Below the pieces are notes generated by a model. It had not been told where the DNA came from. It saw only the letters and a list, made by a program, of their open reading frames with translations, and ran no database searches. From assembly GCA_002413145.1 (NCBI GenBank), contig DHWK01000036.1, positions 14,257 through 22,006 on the forward strand: 7,750 bases of DNA, read 5' to 3'. Shown here piece after piece: positions 6,366 through 7,750 of this stretch (its first letter is position 1; each line of letters starts with the position of its first letter). A program made the translations under genes and the position numbers. Origin of the DNA: a bacterium UBP12_UBA5184. GTDB lineage: Bacteria > Vulcanimicrobiota > Vulcanimicrobiia > Vulcanimicrobiales > Vulcanimicrobiaceae.

Positions 6366-7594
6366 GGCGCGAGCGCCAAGAGTGCGCGCGCCAACCGCTC
6401 CGCGGCGCCGATGTGGCGCCCGTACAAGGTGCGCAGGCGCGCCGCCGCCCCGGTGCGAGCGGCGTCGTCGGCGGCGTAGTCGACGATGCGGTTCGCAACG
6501 TAACCCGGCGTTAACGTGCCACGCAGTTCCGGCATCAAAACTTCGCCCGCATCGATGTTGGGTTGAGCCGTCAGTGGAAAGCGAGCGTCGACGGCCAGCA
6601 CCGCGGCGCGCTTGAGCGCGACGCCGAGCAACGGGATGCGATCGACGTACTGCAGCGGCCCGTTGATCACGACCAGTTCGGGGACGTTCCAAGGCGCACA
6701 TACCAGAGTCGGCACGCCGAGGGCGGCCAACTCGACGCACTTGGTACCCGGGATCGTCACGACCATCCGCGCGCGGCCGGCGAAGCGCATTGCGTCGCGA
6801 ACGAGCGGAATCGGCGCCGCGCCGTTCTCGGGGCGCAGCGACAGGCCGCCGGCATCGCGGACGAGCGAACCGCGCATTCCCCACATGTTGGCGGGACCGC
6901 CGACGGCAAGCGCGCTCTCGATTTCGCTCTCGGACGTAAAGGGTGAGATCGCAAACGCAGCCGGCAAGTCGGGCGCGAGCGAACGCAAACGCGCGCAAAC
7001 GGCGGTGAAGAATGGAATGAGGGCCGCGACCTCGTTGCGGCGTGCGCCCGGCATGATCAAAACGCCGCCCGGCGCGACGCGTGGATCGTCGGCGGGTCCG
7101 AGAGCCAGGGCGCCGGCCGCCTCGGCGAACGCTCCGTCGACGGCGAGGTTTCCGACGACCTCGAGCCGTTCGCGCGGGATTCCGGCTCGTACGAGTTCGT
7201 CGGCGTTGCGCTCGTCGACCGCGTAGGCGCGCGCGAGTGAGGCCGCCTCGCGTCGCCGCGCGAACTTGTAGGTCGCACGCGCCGCGCCCAAACGGCCGGC
7301 GACGCGTGCCGCATGCATCAAGTCGCCGCCGAGATAGAGCACGAGGTCGGCACTGTGCGGCGCAGCGGTCACGTCGCGGCCGAGGGCGAAACGTACGTAA
7401 TCGCGCGCCGTCACGATCGCGATTTCCGGAAAGTAAGCGCGTGCGACGTCGGGTTCGCGCCCGGTCGCGTAATCGTCGGGGACGAAAAAGAGCGTGACCT
7501 GCGTCTGCGGCGCGATCCGGCGAAGCGTGGCGACGAGCGGTCGCACCCAGCCCGAGAACTCGCCTGGGCCGTTGCTCGTAATCGCTAGGTGCAT
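6362..7594 (-). CDS. LpxB-like glycosyltransferase (lipid-A-disaccharide synthase-related, GT19-like)
   Basis: A 410-residue GT-B protein resembling lipid-A-disaccharide synthase, which joins UDP-2,3-diacylglucosamine and lipid X at the inner membrane. Similarity is seen in the N-terminal loop SNGPGEFSGW (7-16, where LpxB has GEASGD), VGNLAVD (147-153, VGHPLVD in LpxB), LIMPGARRNEV (179-189, LPGSRxxEV in LpxB), PGTKCVELAALGVP (282-295) and QPNIDAGEVLMPEL (344-357, PNLLAG...EL in LpxB). The conserved SPSVWAW segment of LpxB is not present; YKFARRRE (109-116) stands there instead. It is thus a divergent relative whose substrate may differ from lipid A precursors. The ATG at 7594 is the first start after an in-frame TAG three codons upstream, and it puts the first beta strand at residue 2. 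No good Shine-Dalgarno is seen. As first gene of the packed cluster it probably sets the lipid anchor or first sugar for the downstream glycosyltransferases (inference). Confidence 0.83.
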   Translation of the reverse strand: MHLAITSNGPGEFSGWVRPLVATLRRIAPQTQVTLFFVPDDYATGREPDVARAYFPEIAIVTARDYVRFALGRDVTAAPHSADLVLYLGGDLMHAARVAGRLGAARATYKFARRREAASLARAYAVDERNADELVRAGIPRERLEVVGNLAVDGAFAEAAGALALGPADDPRVAPGGVLIMPGARRNEVAALIPFFTAVCARLRSLAPDLPAAFAISPFTSESEIESALAVGGPANMWGMRGSLVRDAGGLSLRPENGAAPIPLVRDAMRFAGRARMVVTIPGTKCVELAALGVPTLVCAPWNVPELVVINGPLQYVDRIPLLGVALKRAAVLAVDARFPLTAQPNIDAGEVLMPELRGTLTPGYVANRIVDYAADDAARTGAAARLRTLYGRHIGAAERLARALLALAP

Positions 7595-7750
7595 GAGTAG
7601 CTAGTGCTGCGAGTCATTTTTGCCGAGTTCGAGGACCGAGGAGGAGCGCAGAATGGTGAGACCCATTTAAGCGACGAGGGACGAAGAAAGCGGCAGAAAG
7701 GACCGCAGCACACTAAGGGCCGTAACGTCGGCGGATCGCCACGATAAGGT
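7595..7750. other. Region upstream of the operon; no supported gene
   Basis: No convincing gene is seen in these 156 bases. On the minus strand an ATG at 7666 opens 21 codons ending at TAG 7603-7601, in the same frame as the LpxB-like gene and two codons before its ATG; it may be a leader peptide or chance. Another minus frame, ending at TAG 7715-7713 (residues LIVAIRRRYGP), could be the tail of an upstream gene but is too short to call. GTGCTGCG (7604-7611) and CGCAGCAC (7704-7711) form a widely spaced inverted repeat. I found no clear -35/-10 pair; TTAAAT at 7669-7664 on the minus strand is only a weak -10 resemblance. The stretch looks less GC-skewed than the coding region, which fits a promoter or leader. 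Confidence 0.4.

Noticed and set aside
5481..6998. 505-residue reading of the first GT2 frame
   Set aside because: The N-terminal 211 residues run antiphase through the LpxB-like gene. The GT2 fold starts right at the GTG at 6365.
1..7750. CRISPR array, tRNA, rRNA, insertion sequence or phage genes
   Set aside because: No regularly spaced direct repeats, tRNA-like folds, transposase motifs or phage proteins were found on either strand.

Overview
The window is one dense minus-strand gene block from a very GC-rich bacterium (about two-thirds G+C by eye). It holds eight genes read from about 7594 down to the left edge, with no spacer between any two. The first seven are glycosyltransferase-type genes and the eighth is the 5' part of aspS (aspartyl-tRNA synthetase), which runs off the left edge. 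An LpxB-like enzyme plus three GT9 (ADP-heptose:LPS heptosyltransferase family) proteins point to a diderm that builds a lipopolysaccharide- or lipooligosaccharide-like envelope glycan. Candidatus Eremiobacterota (WPS-2) or a similar deep-branching diderm is my guess, from general style only and with low confidence.

Layout in transcription order: (1) LpxB-like GT-B protein, 7594-6362; (2) GT2, 6365-5481; (3) GT9, 5533 or 5485-4493; (4) GT9, 4496-3483; (5) GT2, 3486-2587; (6) GT9, 2590-1610; (7) GT2, 1617-715; (8) aspS, 722 to beyond position 1. Six of the seven junctions are stop/start overlaps: GTGA three times, ATGA once, and an 8-base RTGCCTGA overlap at the last two. The seventh junction (2/3) either uses a rare ATT start next to a strong Shine-Dalgarno or has a 53-base overlap from an upstream ATG. 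This packing implies one polycistronic mRNA with translational coupling.

How the genes may work together (inference): the LpxB-like protein would act on a UDP-sugar or lipid-linked acceptor at the inner membrane. The six GT2/GT9 enzymes would then add sugars one after another to a core oligosaccharide on the cytoplasmic face. The three GT2 proteins are recognisably related to each other, as are the three GT9 proteins, so the cluster probably grew by duplication. No sugar-nucleotide synthesis, flippase or ligase gene is visible. aspS is a housekeeping gene carried at the end of the cell-envelope operon. Two anticodon-domain residues suggest it may be the non-discriminating type that also charges tRNA-Asn.

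The 156 bases right of 7594 hold no gene I can support. They may contain the operon leader or promoter, or the tail of an upstream gene. I saw no tRNA, rRNA, CRISPR array, insertion sequence or phage gene.
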